The translations under genes and the position numbers were made by a program. This document shows positions 9,969 to 19,369 of a stretch of DNA of 64,000 nt, one piece after another. Numbering within the stretch: position 1 is the first letter of the stretch; every line of letters starts with the position of its first letter. A model generated the notes under the pieces. The model ran no database searches. It saw nothing but the letters and a program-made list of their open reading frames with translations, and was not told where the DNA came from. Source of the stretch: Lentzea terrae (lineage in GTDB: Bacteria; Actinomycetota; Actinomycetes; Mycobacteriales; Pseudonocardiaceae); assembly GCF_003265345.1 (NCBI RefSeq), contig NZ_QFWW01000004.1, positions 29,828 through 93,827 on the forward strand. Reading direction: 5' to 3'.

Positions 9969-11806
9969 GAAGCGCTTTGTGAGGATGACGCGTGTTTCGC
10001 CGAGCGGCGCACCACGACTTCGTCTGTAACGGCATCGCCAGCTTGTTCGCCGCCTTCGGCATCGCCGAGCAAGCGACCTCGGTCCCGGCCATGGCTCGGC
10101 CGGACCGCCGTCCCCTGATCGGACCACGAGCCGAACTGCTTCCGGTGTCGTCTCGATGTTCGACGACACCGGCCGACGTTACTGGTACATGAATGTGTGC
10201 TCGAGCGGCTTCCATGACGGTGTCGGAGGAGTGCGGACCGTCGTAGGACCAGGTCTGGCCGGCGAGCTCACGACCATCAAGTTCGGTGGTGTTCATGCTG
10301 TTGCGCCTTCCTGATTGTCGGTCCGGCGGTCGGCGATGCGGTCCTGTGGGTGCTCGCCGAGCGCGTCGACGTCGGCCAGGCCGGCGTGGTGGGTCTGTGT
10401 TATCGCTTGGCCGATGGCAGCGCTGAGGTGGTCGCAGCCCGCGGATTCGAAGTCACCGCGGACTCCGCATCCTGGCCGGCTCGGTCATACCGACGGCTGC
10501 CGTGGTGCTGCGGCGCGGCGGAGCCGTTGGCGATCGCGTGCCCGGCCGGGCACCGGCAGGTCGAACCACACGGGATCGGCGAGCCTCCAGTGGTAAGTGC
10601 CGGACTCGTGTTGGCCCAGGCGTGCCTGCGGAGTTGGCTCGGTCGTGGCGCAGGCTTCGACGGAGGCGTCCGCGTCGGACCCGGCGGACTGATCACCTGC
10701 AGGTCAGGCGCCTCTTGGTGTCGATCGTGCCGACGTCGGTGTCGCCGCGACAGAGTTCCGCACCAACCTCTACACCGCGCCGACCACGCAACGTGTCGCG
10801 ATCTTGATCGTCTACTGCGGAGTCGGCAGTATCTACGTCGGTTACACCGCCCTCATGCTCTGGCGGGCGGCTCACCATCTGTCCGGCTGGATTGCACTCC
10901 CTGCCGTTCTCTACTCGGGCCTACTCGTCGCAATCGCGCTCTCGTGGCGCCGCAGCACGGCGGGTCATGATGTTCGTGATCTTTCTACGGCGACGCCATA
11001 ACGTCGCATGCCGCGTGCTGAGAAATTCTCAACGATGAGGAATATCTCGGGGATGGAATTGGGTCGGTGGGGCGTCATGCGTCGATCTTGGATCATGGAA
11101 TGCCGGAGTCTGGCTCATCGGTCGCTGGCAGTGACAAAGGTTGATCTTGCGTCCAGCGCGGCCTTGTGTCAGGCGACGCTGCAGCCCCGAACGGCAGTCG
11201 ATTGCGGTCGCGAGGCATGGCCCGACTCCGAGGTTACATCGAAGGTAATTAGGTGCTGGTGGGTCTAACTTCTTTGGCGAGTTGGTCGGGCTGGCTTCTG
11301 TTCGCCGACTCTGTGATCGACACGCCGGGCTGGGTCGTCGGCCAGGCAGTTCATCGCCTCGTTCGCCCTGTGCTCTGCGATACCGACGTCCAAGTCATGA
11401 GGATTGAGGCTGGGTGATCTGAGAAAGCATTTCCGTCCGGTCTATATCCAATGCAATGGAATACTTATGTGCCGCCGTAACGCACTGAACAACGTGGCGC
11501 CACCTGATACCCTGGCCGCTCATCTCGTCCTCGCGGCAATCCGCACCGACCCCTGTGGGCCTGGAGGAGCTGGGTTGAACGGAACCTGCAAAGCTTAATC
11601 TCGTGTCGTGACTGCGGTTCAGCTTGTTGCAGGGGCACGGTGGCGTGCTCGGCTGTTCACTCCTGACGTGATGGGCGTGGTGGCGATCTTGGACGATAGG
11701 GATTCGGCAGGGGATTGATGTACGACTTCGGTTTGCATCTCGAAAATTTCTCTCAAGGCAGATCGCGCCGTTTTTGGTGGTGCGGGTAGTGGCCTTGGAG
11801 TCGTTC
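9969..11806. other. 1.8-kb eroded region with no convincing intact gene
   Basis: No ORF here has the length, start signal and composition of a real gene. Two scraps may be relics. On the minus strand 10296-10200 reads MNTTELDGRELAGQTWSYDGP and so on, reminiscent of the start of small conserved actinobacterial proteins, but degenerates quickly. On the plus strand 10693-11001 reads a coherent piece with two hydrophobic segments (AILIVYCGVGSIYVGYTALM and WIALPAVLYSGLLVAIALSW) but has only a TTG (10804) as a start. Bases 11000-11400 are visibly less GC-rich and hold nothing recognisable. The decay fits a mobile-element region. Confidence 0.5.
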
Positions 11807-12271
11807 ATGTTGCTAGGCGCGGCTGGTGGGTCATTCCGCGGACTCATCGACCTGTACGGCCAGTTGATGCGGTGGCATACCGCTCGCCGTGAACATCGAG
11901 CCCGCCGGGTGCGGACGCGACGCACGACCCACTCGATGCCGCCGTCGTTGACTGACTACGTCGACGCCATCCCGGAAGCGATCGCCTTCGTAGTACACGC
12001 ACTCTTGGGAGCTGGGGCTGCGGCTTTGTTTGGCGGGACCGGTCAGGTGAGCGGTGCCTATGCGGCGGTATTGGTGGGGGCGTCGGCACCGGCGTTGCTG
12101 ATGCAAATTGGCCAGCTGAAGAGTGTCAAGGATGTCGTAGGCGGAGGAGTGGCCGTGACGGGCGACGCGGTTGCAGACGAGGTCAGGCGAAGACCACGTC
12201 AGGCCCCATCGCGAGGTTCGTCCAGCGGGGAACCCGCACTCCGCGTTACTGGGGCATCCGATGAAGGGTGA
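11807..12271 (+). CDS. Small membrane protein of unknown function
   Basis: The ATG at 11807 is preferred because GGAG lies 6 bases upstream; an in-frame GTG at 11774 lacks such a site. The 154-residue product begins MLLGAAGGSFRGLIDLYGQL, has a basic linker (ARREHRARRVRTRR), and two likely membrane helices, AIAFVVHALLGAGAAALFG and AYAAVLVGASAPALLMQIG. A hydrophilic tail follows. I do not recognise the family. It overlaps the next gene by 11 bases and lies beside the IetAS defence pair, so a joint function is possible but not shown. Confidence 0.6.
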   Translation: MLLGAAGGSFRGLIDLYGQLMRWHTARREHRARRVRTRRTTHSMPPSLTDYVDAIPEAIAFVVHALLGAGAAALFGGTGQVSGAYAAVLVGASAPALLMQIGQLKSVKDVVGGGVAVTGDAVADEVRRRPRQAPSRGSSSGEPALRVTGASDEG

Positions 12272-13037
12272 GTTGGCTTGGGGGCGCATCGCGAGCCACA
12301 TCTTCGGGCTCAACCGGCACACTGTTGCTTCGATGCCGCAGCGTGCCAGCGTTAGGCACAGCCTTGCACGCAGATGTGTCGCTGCGATTCTGGGTGTCGA
12401 ACTGGCGATGCACGTGAACAGGCCCTGCTCGCAGGAGGCGCATGACCGTAGCGAAAAGGGCGATGCGGCCGAAAACTACTTAACTCGAAAGTGGGAGCGT
12501 CGCTATTCGTGGGCGGCGGCCATTGTTGCAGCAGTTATGTTTCCATTAGCTGCCGCAGGCTGGTCGTTCCAACTGTATTATCAGTCTCAGCTTGTTCAGA
12601 TGGATGCGTCGCTAGGTAGCTCGGGACCGCACTCCGAGGAGTATCTCGGTGATCTTAGTCCTTCGGCGGGAAGTCGGCTTGTCTCGGAGTTCGTTACGTT
12701 TTCAGATCTTCCGCTAAAGGACTTCCTGGTGGCCCGACTCGCGGACAACTGCCTTGATGTAAATTTCACCGAATATGACTTGGGTGGAAAGTTTTCCTCC
12801 TTCTCTGCCGTTGTGGGCGTCACTGATCATTCAGCCGATGCTCAGACAACGGTTGAGGTGAAATTGCTTGTCGACGCGCGCCCGGTTGAAACTGTCCTTG
12901 TAAGCAGAGAGAGTGCAGCCTTGGTCCGTGCCGATGTCGCCGCCGTCAAACGGCTGACCATCCAATGGCGCCAAGTTCAGCCTGCTGTCTGCGGTGCGAA
13001 CTATCTGGCTTTCGGTAATGCGGGTTTGGGCCTCTAA
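12261..13037 (+). CDS. Membrane-anchored protein with NPCBM-like C-terminal domain
   Basis: The most upstream plausible ATG (12261) overlaps the preceding gene by 11 bases; the true start could be later (for example 12408), since no clear ribosome site is visible. The product has one membrane segment, YSWAAAIVAAVMFPLAAAGW. An extracytoplasmic domain follows: NCLDVNFTEYDLGGKFSSFS, VVGVTDHSADAQTTVEVKLLVDARPV and a final NYLAFGNAGL. That pattern resembles NPCBM/NEW2 carbohydrate-binding-like modules, as seen in several bacterial surface and conflict proteins. Base composition is less GC-rich than the flanks. Partnering with the upstream membrane protein is inferred from the overlap. Confidence 0.6.
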   Translation: MKGELAWGRIASHIFGLNRHTVASMPQRASVRHSLARRCVAAILGVELAMHVNRPCSQEAHDRSEKGDAAENYLTRKWERRYSWAAAIVAAVMFPLAAAGWSFQLYYQSQLVQMDASLGSSGPHSEEYLGDLSPSAGSRLVSEFVTFSDLPLKDFLVARLADNCLDVNFTEYDLGGKFSSFSAVVGVTDHSADAQTTVEVKLLVDARPVETVLVSRESAALVRADVAAVKRLTIQWRQVQPAVCGANYLAFGNAGLGL

Positions 13038-13215
13038 AACCGGAGAGCTCTCCGACCGCAGCCGCATCTCGACACACATCATCGAAAAGCTCGAGAAGGC
13101 TCACCGCTGAACTCATCTGTGATCGGCGAGAAGTCGTCACGGGCCTTCGCATCCTGATCAGCGTCGCCGCCGTGTGCTGGCGGATATGAAACCGGATCGG
13201 CAACCGGCCGTGCCT

Positions 13216-15705
13216 TTACTGCCCAGGCGAAACTGGAACGCGAGCGGCGACCTGCTGTTGGACCTGGGCGTAGACATCGACGGCGAGTTCGGGAGCCACC
13301 CAGAGAGATAGAGCAACAGCGAAGTCGACACGCTCACCGTGAAGGCCGCCTGCCTGCTCTTTGCAATGCACTGTGAGGTTGAGGTCAGTTCCAATGCCAA
13401 CACCGACGGCCTTGGTCACTTCCCAGACTGTGTGCTGCAGTGTGCCGCGTTTTGGGCGATCTCCGCCCACGTCGACTGCAGTGCCGAGATTGGTCAAGCC
13501 GCTCGGCTGTGAGAAGTCCAGCGCGGCACATCGGTATTGGCGGTGCCTCCAGTTGACTGGCGACAACCACGCGAGAGTTCCGATAACCCGTTTGACTCCG
13601 CGCTGATGGAGCCCGTCCGGGAGTGGAAATGACAGGGTGCGCTGCTCGTTGGCGCCGATATCATCCACGAACAGGATGCTGGCTTCGTGCGGTTCGCACC
13701 CACCTGCGAGGTCTCGCAACACCACGCCATAGCCATGGGCGTACGGCTGGAGGGCCTCATCGGCGAGAAGATCATTTGGCACCCTGGCGGAATGTGCGAC
13801 GAGTGCCTTCGTCGCAACGGCCAGTTCGGACCGCGTCAGGGTCCGGTTCGTGATACCGAGTACGGCGTCGACCGCCCTTGCGGCCGCCCGAGACACGGCC
13901 GCTGCCGCGGGGCTCGTGCCCACTGTGAAGACTTCCGCACCCCCAGGTGAGGCCACCTTGATACCAGGGCCGTAGGCGGATTGCGGTGCTGGGCGTGGTT
14001 CCGTTTCGGTGGGCGTTATCGGCGACTGGAAGAGCGTTCTCCCGCCGGGCGCGAGCAGGTCCGGTTTGACGGATCGCCGGTGTCCAGCGCCGAGTGCGCT
14101 TGCCGGATTGACGATGAGCTCGCCGTCGGCCGGATCGAAGCGGTACCCGAGGTGCACTGCTCCTGCACCGTCAGAGTTCAGCGCACCGATGGTCAGGGCA
14201 TTGAGGGAGTCGCCAGGTGAGAGAAGACTGCGGCGTGGCACGGCATCGGCCACGAGTGCGTTCACCGCTTTAGCCCGTGCGGCACCAGTCAGTGAGGACA
14301 ACCCGTTGGTTCCCGACGGGACAGTCAGCGAGCGGTGGTTGCCGGCAGAGACAATCACCACCACGCCATAGGTGGCACTGAGCCAATCGATGGTGCGGGC
14401 CCACGACGACAGCACACCGTCGAACGGCGCGGCGGGGTCGCCTACCGACAGGTTGATGACCACGACCGAATCACCGCTCGGGCCGACAGTGCCGTCACCC
14501 TCAAAGAGTTCGCGGAAGACACGGCGCATGAGATCGGGCGCTAGTTCGGCGTCGCGTAGCTCCTCCACGCGGTCCTGCGTGTCAAGCGCCGGCGTGAGGA
14601 TCGGGCGCACCAGGATCGGACGCGCGGCGGCAGATGTGGAGTCGGACAAATCGCCCCAAACGCATACAGAGGCCATCGCCGTGCCGTGACGCCGAAGTTC
14701 GGTTTCGGAAGCGGTGTCAGAGGCAAGATCGTCCGGGTCGAAGACGATTACGCGACCGGCGAGCAGCGGGTGGTTGGCAACGGGAACTCCGTCCAGAACG
14801 CAGAGTACGGGCTCTCCTGCGGGAGGTGCGGAGTCTGGAAGTGACCTCGCGGGAGTCGCATCGGAAAAGGAGACGGACTGCGTGGTTGCTCGCAGATACA
14901 TCACGTGACTTGACTTCACGGCCGCGACAGCGTCGAAGTTGCCAGTCGCCAGCTGCTGAAGCAGGTCGAGCGGGACTGTGCACTTCATCCCGTGGTAGCC
15001 GACCTCTTCGATCTGTGCCGCCGATACAACCCGTCCGCCGGATTCGACGACGAGGGCAGACACTTCGCTCTCGGCCTTCAGGCGCAGAGACGCCGAACGG
15101 CGGTACCAGAGTTCGATCTCAACGGTGTGCTCGCCTGGCAACATGCCGCTCAGCGCGGCAGCCAGTTCTGCAATCCGAATACGGTCCTGAGGCCCCCATG
15201 GGCGAACGTCCTTGAGATGCTCGAAGAGATTGCGCAGCGGTGCGTAGCCTGCGCTTACCTGTCCGGTGCGCTGCCACTGCCGCCACTGGCCAAGGATGTT
15301 CGCCTTCGACTGCTCGTTGATGCACACGGCATGAAGGCAACCGGTTACCGGCAACTGTTGGGCGACCGTCTTCCGCGGAAAGTCAGGGTCGGGATCATAG
15401 TCGCGCTCGACCTCTGTGAGAATTTCGAGTCCCGCGAGTTCTGCGACTCTGGCCAGGTCGACTCGCTCATCGACAGCTTCGAACACGACCACCAGCTGCG
15501 GGTCACTCGCTCCGAGGGACTGAGTCAGAGTTGCCTGCTCAGAGAACGCTTCGTCGAGGCCCTGGAACTGACCACTGAGTCGAGTTCCTTGCCGGCTTCT
15601 TGATGGAAGATCGACCTTGGAGCTTGCCCTGGCAGTGGGTGCGAACGATGCCACCGGCCCGACCTGACCCCACAACACAGGCCTCTCGACGCCTCCGTCA
15701 GTCAC
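13216..15705 (-). CDS. ietS: IetS-like subtilisin (S8) protease of an IetAS defence pair
   Basis: This 829-residue protein starts with GTG at 15705 and overlaps the ATPase gene by 8 bases (GTGACTGA). The N-terminal PSRSRQGTRLSGQFQGLDEAF is, as I recall the family, typical of phage-defence subtilisins. The S8 triad is complete: Asp305 in VLCVLDGVP, His340 in RRHGTAMAS, Ser598 in VGTSPAAAA, with the oxyanion Asn456 in VIVSAGNH. There is no signal peptide, so it acts in the cytoplasm. The C-terminal 200 residues form a beta-rich accessory region (VGTLAWLSPVNWRHRQYR is part of it). Paired AAA ATPase and subtilisin genes of this kind are known as the IetAS anti-phage system. Target and trigger cannot be read from sequence. 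Confidence 0.88.
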   Translation of the reverse strand: MTDGGVERPVLWGQVGPVASFAPTARASSKVDLPSRSRQGTRLSGQFQGLDEAFSEQATLTQSLGASDPQLVVVFEAVDERVDLARVAELAGLEILTEVERDYDPDPDFPRKTVAQQLPVTGCLHAVCINEQSKANILGQWRQWQRTGQVSAGYAPLRNLFEHLKDVRPWGPQDRIRIAELAAALSGMLPGEHTVEIELWYRRSASLRLKAESEVSALVVESGGRVVSAAQIEEVGYHGMKCTVPLDLLQQLATGNFDAVAAVKSSHVMYLRATTQSVSFSDATPARSLPDSAPPAGEPVLCVLDGVPVANHPLLAGRVIVFDPDDLASDTASETELRRHGTAMASVCVWGDLSDSTSAAARPILVRPILTPALDTQDRVEELRDAELAPDLMRRVFRELFEGDGTVGPSGDSVVVINLSVGDPAAPFDGVLSSWARTIDWLSATYGVVVIVSAGNHRSLTVPSGTNGLSSLTGAARAKAVNALVADAVPRRSLLSPGDSLNALTIGALNSDGAGAVHLGYRFDPADGELIVNPASALGAGHRRSVKPDLLAPGGRTLFQSPITPTETEPRPAPQSAYGPGIKVASPGGAEVFTVGTSPAAAAVSRAAARAVDAVLGITNRTLTRSELAVATKALVAHSARVPNDLLADEALQPYAHGYGVVLRDLAGGCEPHEASILFVDDIGANEQRTLSFPLPDGLHQRGVKRVIGTLAWLSPVNWRHRQYRCAALDFSQPSGLTNLGTAVDVGGDRPKRGTLQHTVWEVTKAVGVGIGTDLNLTVHCKEQAGGLHGERVDFAVALSLWVAPELAVDVYAQVQQQVAARVPVSPGQ

Positions 15706-16675
15706 CGGCTTCCGGCTTCGCTCGATGGCTCCAGGACTTCAACAGGCGTTCGGTGACAGCCTCCGGATCGGAATCGAAACCGTCGAGAATCTGACGCCGC
15801 TGCACGTCCGAGGCGAAGTCCTCCAGCTCCGCGTAACTCACATCCCGAAGGCGATCTGCGATCGTTCGTTCGGATTTCCCGAGCTTCACGCCTGTGCGGG
15901 CTGCCCAGGCCCGGAGCCACTCGATCTTCCCTTCGCGGCTAGCACTGGGCAGGGAAAGCCGGAGCTGCATCCGTCGCCAGACAGCGCGGTCCAGAAGTTC
16001 CGCATGGTTCGTTGCCGCGACCACGATGACATGGCTTGGAAGCCGGTCAACCTGGAGCAGGAGCGAACTCACGACTCGTTTGATTTCGCCGGTCTCGTGA
16101 GTGTCGCCTCGCTCCTTTGCCACTGCGTCGAACTCGTCGAAGAACAAGACACAGGGACGGATGCGGACTGCGGAGAACAACGCCTCCAGTCTGCTGGCCG
16201 TTTCGCCGAGGAAGGAACCGATGAGGCCCTCGTAGCGAACGGTCAACAGGGGGACAGCCACCTCTGTTGCGATGGCCTCCGCCAACGACGTCTTACCGCT
16301 ACCAGGCGGACCTTCGAGGAGTACGCGGTGGCGCGGCTCCACCCCATGGCTTCGGAGCAAATCGCGGCGATGGTGCTCCTCAATAAGATCCGTTACGGCA
16401 TGCCGGACCACCGTCGGGAGCACGAGCTCGTTCAGCCGCCGGAGCGGCTCCGTCTCGTGGAGCAGTCCTGCTGACTCTCGAGGCCGTGTGAGCGGGGACA
16501 CGGAGGAACCTGGGTTACGACGACGAGTGAGGGCCTCGGCCAGCTGTGAAGCGAGCACGCTGTGCTTCTTGGCGTTCTCTTCAGCGATGAGTGCCTCCGC
16601 GGCACGGCGAAACGCCAGCTCATCGTTGCCAACACCGGACTGGACCAGCGCGACGAGCAAGTCTCCGCGCGCCAT
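15698..16675 (-). CDS. ietA: IetA-like AAA+ ATPase of an IetAS defence pair
   Basis: The first gene of the pair encodes 325 residues. A helical N-terminal region (1-80) precedes a classical AAA+ module with Walker A GPPGSGKT (122-129), Walker B VLFFDEFD (176-183), sensor ATNHAELLDRAVWRRMQLRL and an arginine-finger-like stretch. The fold is close to the FtsH/Bacillus SpoVK type of single-ring AAA ATPases that feed substrates. Its role is probably to sense infection and to present or activate the subtilisin. It is cotranscribed leftwards with ietS. Upstream (16676 onward) no other gene of the operon is evident. Confidence 0.88.
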   Translation of the reverse strand: MARGDLLVALVQSGVGNDELAFRRAAEALIAEENAKKHSVLASQLAEALTRRRNPGSSVSPLTRPRESAGLLHETEPLRRLNELVLPTVVRHAVTDLIEEHHRRDLLRSHGVEPRHRVLLEGPPGSGKTSLAEAIATEVAVPLLTVRYEGLIGSFLGETASRLEALFSAVRIRPCVLFFDEFDAVAKERGDTHETGEIKRVVSSLLLQVDRLPSHVIVVAATNHAELLDRAVWRRMQLRLSLPSASREGKIEWLRAWAARTGVKLGKSERTIADRLRDVSYAELEDFASDVQRRQILDGFDSDPEAVTERLLKSWSHRAKPEAGD

Positions 16676-17104
16676 GATCCTTCCTTCCTTTCGTCCGCTG
16701 CGTCATTGTCGCAGAATCAAGGTCTTCTTGGGGGAACCGGGATGCCTAGATCGAGGTCAGATAGCGCGATCGCATCGAGCTGTCCTGCGCGGCACCAGGG
16801 CCAGTACCTTGACCAACATTGTCACTGCCGCTGCGGTGCTGATCAGCACCAGCACCACGATCACCAAGGCCGGCCGCCACCAGATTGCGCCACCTCGTGG
16901 TCATCTCACCAGATGATCATCGCGCGGCTGGGCGAACATGGGCCTAGCAAGGTCACCCGCTGATGACATCGCGCATTGATGTGTCGTGAGTTGACAGCCG
17001 ATCGTGGCATGGTCCAGAAGCCTGGCATCGCGTGAATGAGCGACTACCAGCCATCCGCATTGGAGTCGGTTCCGTGGCTGGGCTGGGCTGGTCGGTGTCG
17101 GGCT

Positions 17105-17338
17105 GGTCGAGGTTGTCGAGTTGTCGCTGTACCCGTTCGGTGTCGGTGTCGCGGCCTTGTTGCTGGTACAGCTCCAGCGCCTCTCGCCACGCTGCGCGAA
17201 CTTGGTCGTGCTGGCCGAGGGCGGCGTGGGGTGGCCGAGGCCGTCGAGGATGTTGGCAACCTCGGAGGTGTGGCCGCCGGTGCGGCGCAGTGCTAGGGCC
17301 TGCTGGTAGTGGTCGATGGCCTGGTGTCGGAGGCCGGT
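17105..17338 (-). pseudogene. Decayed C-terminus of a TPR-type (SARP/AfsR-like) regulator
   Basis: Two minus-strand frames together give the tail of an AfsR/SARP-like TPR protein: RHQAIDHYQQALALRRTGG in one frame and ALGQHDQVRAAWREALELYQ then QGRDTDTERVQRQLDNLD in another. Those segments are the usual last TPR repeats of these large regulators. A frameshift separates them and the remaining 800 or more residues are absent. It is a relic with no expected function. Confidence 0.65.
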
Positions 17339-17497
17339 GCGCGGATCGGTGGATCGGGAGACGCGCGGACGCCACGGCCGAGGGTACGGCTCGCTCACGA
17401 CCTGTTGGTGTCGCTGTACGGGCGCGGCTCGTTGGAGCCGTTGGAGCTCAAGGGTGACGTGCGGGTGTTCGACCAGTTCGTGGCCTGGGAGACGTAA

Positions 17498-17517
17498 TGA
17501 TCGGCGATCGCCGATCA
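17498..17517. promoter_or_regulatory. Perfect 20-bp palindrome upstream of the XRE-glycosidase gene
   Basis: TGATCGGCGATCGCCGATCA is a perfect inverted repeat. It ends 57 bases before the start of the XRE-domain gene, the usual place for an autoregulatory operator. The centre GCGATCGC is also a rare-octamer-type motif. Binding by the downstream HTH protein is inference. Confidence 0.5.
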
Positions 17518-17574
17518 ACGTGTTTGCCTGAACCGGTGGTTGCCGTGAGACGCGCCTGCTAAGACAGATGGGTC

Positions 17575-19209
17575 ATGGCTGACGGCACCCGCCCGCGAGA
17601 TCTCGCCGGCCACCTCGAACAGCTCAAGGTGGCCAGCGGTCTGACCTATGAGGGCATCGGGCGGAAGGTTCACCTGAGCAAGTCCGCGGTGCACCGGTAC
17701 TGCAGGGGGTCGAGCACGCCACGCGAGTTCGCGATCGTGGAGCGCATCGCGTCGACGTGTGGCGCCAGTCGAAGCGAAATGGCTGCGCTGCACCGCTTGT
17801 GGCTCGACGCGACAGCGCCTCCTGACGACATCGCCGAGGTGGAACCGGCTCCCCCGCTCGCTCGCGCCGACCTTCCCGCCTCACCGGGGAGGACCCGGTT
17901 CCAGCGCCGACTCGCCGCGGGGGTGGTCGGTGCGTCGGCAGCGCTGCTCCTCGTCGCGAGCGCACCCGGTAGGCCCGACGTCGCCGAGGAACCAGCGCAG
18001 CAGTGGATCTCCGGACCGGCGTGGACGTTGCCGGCCGCGCCGGTCCCGAGCACGTTGTTCGGGGTCACGATCAACAGTGGCACGGGGGCGATGCCTTCGT
18101 TCCGGGTCGGCGCCGTCCGGCTCTGGGACAGCGGGACGCGGTGGTCTGAGATGCAGCGCCGGCGGGGTGAGTTCGACTGGTCCGCGGCGGATCGGCTGGT
18201 GAACGGCGCGGAGAAGGCCGGGGTACCGCCGCTGTTCGTCTTCGGCAGCACCCCGAGGTGGGCCAACCCCGCTGCGCCCGCCGGTCCGTATTCCGACGGC
18301 ACACCGTCGCCGCCGGCCGACCTCGATGACTGGGAGACGTTCGTCCGTGCCGTGGTGGACCGCTACCGAGGGCGGATCGAGGCGTACGAACTGTGGGTCC
18401 TGGCCAACGACCAGAGGTTCTACGCGGGCAGCGTCGAGACCCTGGTCGAGATGGTCCGCCGCGCGAGCGCCATCGTCCGGGCCGGCGACCCGGAAGCGAC
18501 GATCGCCTGCCCTGGGATGGGGCAGCTGTGGACCACCGAGGGCGTTTCGTTCTTCCGCCGGTTCGCTGAGCTCGGCGGGTACGACCACTGCGATGTCGCG
18601 AGCGTCAAGCTGTTCCAGCGTCAGGCGTCCGACCCACCGGAAACGATGCTGGAGCTCATTGCCTCGATCGACCGGGTCATGCACGAGACCGGGGTGAACC
18701 CGAAGGTGTGGAACACCGGGACCACCTACTCCATCACGTCACAGCCGCGGCTCGACGAGACCACCGCCCGCAATTACGCCGTGCGGTTCTTCCTGGTGGG
18801 CCTTTACGCACGGAAGAGCAACCTCGAGCGCATGTACTTCTACAACTGGGGCGGCACGAAGATCCCCCTCGTGCTCCAGCCCGTCGGTGGGGCACCGACC
18901 AACGCGGCCCTCGCGGTGGAGCGGTTGCAGCACTGGCTCCGCGACGCCCACAGCCGTTCCTGCGCTCACGGAGAACCCGCGGGCCTGCCGGGCAACGTTT
19001 TCCAGTGCGACTTCACCGTCCGGGAGTCCGACCGGAGCTACGACGCGACGATCAGGTGGACCGACAAGGGGACCGCGTCCGTCGTGGCGAGCAAGGACGT
19101 GGAGTCGATCCACCGCCTCGACGGGAACGTCACGGCGGCACGTCCCGGCGACGTCATCACCCTCACGGAGGAGCCCGTGCTGATCACCGCGAAGGCTGCA
19201 CAGCGTTGA
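17575..19209 (+). CDS. XRE-type HTH protein fused to an inactive-looking glycosidase-fold domain
   Basis: The 544-residue protein has an XRE-like helix-turn-helix at about residues 8-65 (LTYEGIGRKVHLSKSAVHRYCRG), one membrane segment at 111-130 (RLAAGVVGASAALLLVASAP), then an outside domain of the clan GH-A beta/alpha-barrel kind (FGSTPRWANP, YELWVLAND at 271-279, MYFYNWGG). In GH39/GH5-like enzymes the acid/base lies in a WNEPN-type motif, but here it reads WVLAN. The nucleophile region reads WNTGTTY (379-385) with no Glu where one is expected. It therefore looks like a transmembrane sensor: a wall- or sugar-binding outside domain wired to an inside HTH. The start follows GATGGGTC. Function is inferred. 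Confidence 0.8.
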   Translation: MADGTRPRDLAGHLEQLKVASGLTYEGIGRKVHLSKSAVHRYCRGSSTPREFAIVERIASTCGASRSEMAALHRLWLDATAPPDDIAEVEPAPPLARADLPASPGRTRFQRRLAAGVVGASAALLLVASAPGRPDVAEEPAQQWISGPAWTLPAAPVPSTLFGVTINSGTGAMPSFRVGAVRLWDSGTRWSEMQRRRGEFDWSAADRLVNGAEKAGVPPLFVFGSTPRWANPAAPAGPYSDGTPSPPADLDDWETFVRAVVDRYRGRIEAYELWVLANDQRFYAGSVETLVEMVRRASAIVRAGDPEATIACPGMGQLWTTEGVSFFRRFAELGGYDHCDVASVKLFQRQASDPPETMLELIASIDRVMHETGVNPKVWNTGTTYSITSQPRLDETTARNYAVRFFLVGLYARKSNLERMYFYNWGGTKIPLVLQPVGGAPTNAALAVERLQHWLRDAHSRSCAHGEPAGLPGNVFQCDFTVRESDRSYDATIRWTDKGTASVVASKDVESIHRLDGNVTAARPGDVITLTEEPVLITAKAAQR

Positions 19210-19369
19210 TCTCCGGCGCTCTCGCCGGCGTCCCAGGGAATCCCGTTTCCGCAGCTCAGAGTCCCGGACTCGTCCCGCTCGTCCCAGATCCGGCGCACCC
19301 CCTTGAGACGCTCGCACCGGTGGATCCAAGCTGCGTTCGACGGACACCACACAACCCCAGGGGGAGCAA

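Larger units (their letters stand above)
16676..17574. other. Largely non-coding 0.9 kb between IetAS and the XRE gene
   Basis: The stretch contains the promoter region of ietA at its left end, a TPR-regulator relic (17105-17338), and a 20-bp palindrome (17498-17517). Bases 16700-17000 show only a short minus-strand hydrophobic reading (PALVIVVLVLISTAAAV) without a start codon. A plus-strand reading ending at 17497 (LLVSLYGRGSLEPLELKGDV, then FDQFVAWET) is coherent but unrecognised and may be the tail of another lost gene. Confidence 0.45.

Noticed and set aside
11008..11268. Plus-strand ORF of 86 codons in less GC-rich DNA
   Set aside because: No coding bias, ribosome site or similarity by eye; part of the decayed region.
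11395..11925. Minus-strand ORF in the eroded region
   Set aside because: No start signal, no recognisable domain and composition typical of chance frames; overlaps the plus-strand membrane gene.
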